Shown: piece by piece, positions 5,021 through 6,859 of the stretch
Numbering within the stretch: position 1 is the stretch's first letter
How the letters are laid out: each line of letters opens with the position of its first letter
Assembly (NCBI GenBank): GCA_040756085.1
Contig: JBFMAE010000055.1
Coordinates: 1-6,859 of the forward strand
Direction of reading: 5' to 3'
DNA: 6,859 nt
Source: JBFMAE01 sp040756085
Lineage (GTDB): Bacteria > Desulfobacterota > BSN033 > UBA1163
The notes under the pieces: model-generated
Databases searched by the model: none
Told to the model about the DNA's origin: nothing
The model's input: only the letters and a program-made list of their open reading frames with translations
Program-made: the position numbers and the translations under genes

Positions 5021-6205
5021 TCGCCTCTCCAAAAATCGCTTCATTTCCGGATCGTAGAGGAAGGTAAAGAACGTGGCCATGGCTCCCAGCACAGGGAGCG
5101 GATCATCTTTTGAAATGATATCATAGGAGGTATTCGGTTCAAAGAAACGGAAGAAGGAAGGATGAAGATGGAAACGATGGGGATTGGTGAGAAAATGGAG
5201 AATGTCGCCAAAGAGAAGCCATCGGCAGCGGCGACCCACCGGATAATCCAGAACGGGCTCAACCCTCTCCCCCCGGGCCATCCTGAGGATGAGATAAGGA
5301 AAATCGACTCCGGAGTCAATGGCCAGTTGCAACGAACCCCAGAACCGGGGATTGACCTCCATCAATTTTGGGACTCCATCCCTTGGATCTATTTTAAACT
5401 CCACCATTCCAACGCCTATCCAGTTTAACGCTTTGAGGAGGGAGAGACCCAGCTGCATGATTTGAGGATGGTGAACCCCTTCCCGCAATGTGCTGGGACC
5501 TCCCTGGACCGGATACATCCTCAACTTTTTATGGACAAAAGCAGCCTTCACATTTGAAGCCTCATCAAAGAGGACAGAGAGTCCAAACGTCCCGCCTCCG
5601 TCAGGGATCCACTCCTGAATCAATGGAAAAGGATATCGGGCATGGACCTTTTGATAAGAAGCCATGAGATCCTCTCTTTTTTTTACATAGGCAATACCAA
5701 AAGATCCGGAGCTGATTCGTGGTTTGATGACAGCAGGGATGGGGATTTTTTCGACAAAATGGCTGAGGCCCTGAACCTCATATGGTTCAGGGGTGGGGGG
5801 GACAAACCATGTCCTCGGCGTCGGAATCCCGTGGCTCTCCGCAAACTGAATGAGATTTCTTTTATCCCGGACGAATTCAATCTTTTCAAGGTCAGGAATA
5901 AGAAGGTAGATATATTTGGAGATTTCCGATTGTTGCCCCGCCAGCAAAACCAGGGTTTCTTCCTCCATTGGGAAGAGACAATCTATATCGTTTTTTTTTA
6001 TCTCTCTTAGAAGGAATTCGATAAATTGATCGGGGTGTTGTCGCGGAGAGGGATAGATGATGCGCCGAGAGCAATATCTTGAAAAGAACGAAGTATTAAG
6101 CGAAGTTCTCTCTCCCACGGTGATATGAATTCCCTTTCGACCGAGGGATCGAACCACTGCGAGCGTCTTTCGAAAGTGACCATCCGTAACGAGAACGCTT
6201 GCCAT
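5018..6205 (-). CDS. ATP-grasp carboxylate-amine ligase-like protein
   Basis: 395 residues from the ATG at 6203-6205. The N-terminal pre-ATP-grasp domain begins ASVLVTDGHFRKTLAVVRSLG. The ATP-grasp core follows: RDKRNLIQFAESHGIPTP (113-130), PAVIKPRISSGSFG (157-170) with nucleotide-binding K161, LIQEWIPDGGG (195-205), GMVEFKID (266-273), and the metal-binding strand MEVNPRFWGS (282-291) with E283 and N285. Family knowledge: such enzymes form an acyl-phosphate and join a carboxylate to an amine or thiol in the cytoplasm. Stand-alone members in polysaccharide or natural-product loci are common, and the substrate cannot be read here. An in-frame ATG at 6244 would add 13 residues made from the hairpin repeat, so I reject it, although the chosen start has only a poor ribosome site. 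The gene contains A8 (5677-5684) and A9 (5991-5999) tracts in coding sense. The next gene, a glycosyltransferase, lies 289 bases downstream. Confidence 0.92.
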   Translation of the reverse strand: MASVLVTDGHFRKTLAVVRSLGRKGIHITVGERTSLNTSFFSRYCSRRIIYPSPRQHPDQFIEFLLREIKKNDIDCLFPMEEETLVLLAGQQSEISKYIYLLIPDLEKIEFVRDKRNLIQFAESHGIPTPRTWFVPPTPEPYEVQGLSHFVEKIPIPAVIKPRISSGSFGIAYVKKREDLMASYQKVHARYPFPLIQEWIPDGGGTFGLSVLFDEASNVKAAFVHKKLRMYPVQGGPSTLREGVHHPQIMQLGLSLLKALNWIGVGMVEFKIDPRDGVPKLMEVNPRFWGSLQLAIDSGVDFPYLILRMARGERVEPVLDYPVGRRCRWLLFGDILHFLTNPHRFHLHPSFFRFFEPNTSYDIISKDDPLPVLGAMATFFTFLYDPEMKRFLERR

Positions 6206-6220
6206 GATTATCAAAGAAAA

Positions 6221-6308
6221 GGGTTCCAGGATTCGAGGGTTCATGGATTCAAGGTTCTATGATCCAGAGTTTTCACTAGAACCCTTGACTGCTCGAACCC
6301 TTGAATCC
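6221..6308. repeat. Octamer-built imperfect hairpin between radC and the ATP-grasp gene
   Basis: The left arm reads in 8-base phase GGGTTCCA, GGATTCGA, GGGTTCAT, GGATTCAA, then GGTTCTA (from 6221). The right arm read on the opposite strand gives GGATTCAA, GGGTTCGA, GCAGTCAA, GGGTTCTA. Bases 6229-6259 and 6277-6308 pair over about 31 bases with a few mismatches and two single-base gaps, leaving a 17-base loop. No terminal T-run is seen. It lies wholly in the 112-base gap, starting 16 bases upstream of the ATP-grasp start. Confidence 0.8.
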
Positions 6309-6317
6309 TTTCTATAT

Positions 6318-6859
6318 TTAAATCAGTCCGTCATCAGCCAAGCTCCGGTAACTCTCCCCGGCCATGATGATGTGATCATAAACCCTGACCCCCAGGAGCC
6401 GTCCCGCCTCCACTAACTGTTTAGTCAATCGGAGATCTTCTTCACTGGGGCTTGGGTTTCCGCTCGGGTGATTGTGGATGAGGATGATTCCTGACGCAGG
6501 CTCCAGAAGGGCCTCCCGGAAGACCTCCCGGGGATGGACAATGCTCGCATCGAGCGTTCCTTCAGAGATAGCGACCTCCTTGATTAACCGATTGGCCCGA
6601 TTCAGGAGAAGGACTTTAAAGACCTCTTTCCTCAGATCTCTCATCAGAGGAAGATAGTGGGTGGCCACATCGGAGGACCGTTTAAAATATTTCTTGCCCG
6701 AATCCCCCTGGGATTGAATCCGTCTCACCAGTTCAAAGGCCGCCGAGAGGGTTGCCGCTTTGGCGGACCCGATCCCCTTAATGACCGTCAATTGCGAGGG
6801 AGAACAGGAGAAGAGTTTTTGGAGGGATTCATATCGGCTAAGGAGTTCCCGGGCAAGGT
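6318..6859 (-). CDS. radC: RadC-family JAMM/MPN+ protein, C-terminal 179 residues
   Basis: The gene enters from the right edge, and about the first 45-55 residues of a usual ~225-residue RadC are missing. The visible part starts LARELLSRYESLQKLF. It continues with a helix-hairpin-helix, LTVIKGIGSAKAATL (residues 23-37), and then the JAB/MPN domain. The zinc-binding HxHx10D signature is intact in HNHPSG...EED (H128, H130, D141), preceded by SEGTLDASIVHPREVF and followed by VYDHIIMAGESYRSL. A frame starting at the internal TTG (6791) would lose half the helix-hairpin-helix. Family knowledge: RadC was once linked to DNA repair, but its biochemical role is unsettled; the fold is a metalloprotease-like JAMM domain also found in mobile-element proteins. 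It is the first gene in the window in transcription order. The 112-base repeat-filled gap suggests it is not tightly coupled to the ATP-grasp gene. Confidence 0.95.
   Translation of the reverse strand, partial: LARELLSRYESLQKLFSCSPSQLTVIKGIGSAKAATLSAAFELVRRIQSQGDSGKKYFKRSSDVATHYLPLMRDLRKEVFKVLLLNRANRLIKEVAISEGTLDASIVHPREVFREALLEPASGIILIHNHPSGNPSPSEEDLRLTKQLVEAGRLLGVRVYDHIIMAGESYRSLADDGLI

Noticed and set aside
4723..5067. Plus-strand open frame of 114 codons across the repeat spacer
   Set aside because: Most of the protein is translated repeat words and the antisense end of the ATP-grasp gene, with no ribosome site or family motif.
6206..6244. N-terminal extension of the ATP-grasp protein from ATG 6244
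   Set aside because: The 13 added residues are encoded by the octamer hairpin and precede a normal family N-terminus.
6221..6308. Intrinsic terminator after radC
   Set aside because: The stem is long and imperfect with a 17-base loop, and no U-run follows it in the minus-strand transcript.

Overview
The window reads as bacterial chromosome, and every gene I can support lies on the minus strand, so transcription runs from right to left. The gene content points to a strict anaerobe: an ATP-dependent electron activase of the 2-hydroxyacyl-CoA dehydratase type with two partner proteins, plus an oxygen-sensitive radical SAM enzyme. Genes of moderate GC separated by AT-rich, text-like repeat spacers fit a Desulfobacterota or Nitrospirota-type lineage, but nothing here fixes the taxon and that is a weak guess.

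Layout in transcription order: (1) the C-terminal part of a RadC-family JAMM protein (6318-6859, running off the right edge); (2) a spacer holding an octamer-built imperfect hairpin; (3) an ATP-grasp ligase (5018-6205); (4) a 289-base AT-rich spacer holding a long inverted repeat, a GC palindrome and a degenerate heptamer run; (5) a short soluble DPM1-like family 2 glycosyltransferase (4048-4728), followed 8 bases later by (6) a radical SAM protein with a SPASM-like C-terminal cysteine cluster (2636-4039); (7) a 97-base gap with an inverted repeat that could hide the ribosome site of the next gene; (8) two overlapping paralogous proteins of the 2-hydroxyglutaryl-CoA dehydratase/DUF2229 type (1438-2538 and 488-1459); (9) a 151-base spacer with a hairpin and a heptamer array; (10) the N-terminal 112 residues of the ASKHA activase (1-336, running off the left edge).

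The left 2.5 kb makes a coherent module. An ASKHA activase hydrolyses ATP to push a low-potential electron into an iron-sulfur partner, and the two paralogues, each with three similarly placed cysteines, are the obvious partners. Their substrate cannot be read from the window. The glycosyltransferase and radical SAM genes look co-translated. With the ATP-grasp ligase they suggest modification of an envelope glycan or another small metabolite, though this is inferred only from context. RadC is probably an unrelated neighbour.

The most unusual non-coding signal is that three of the four spacers carry imperfect inverted repeats built from short phased units. The units differ in sequence from spacer to spacer but share the same architecture.
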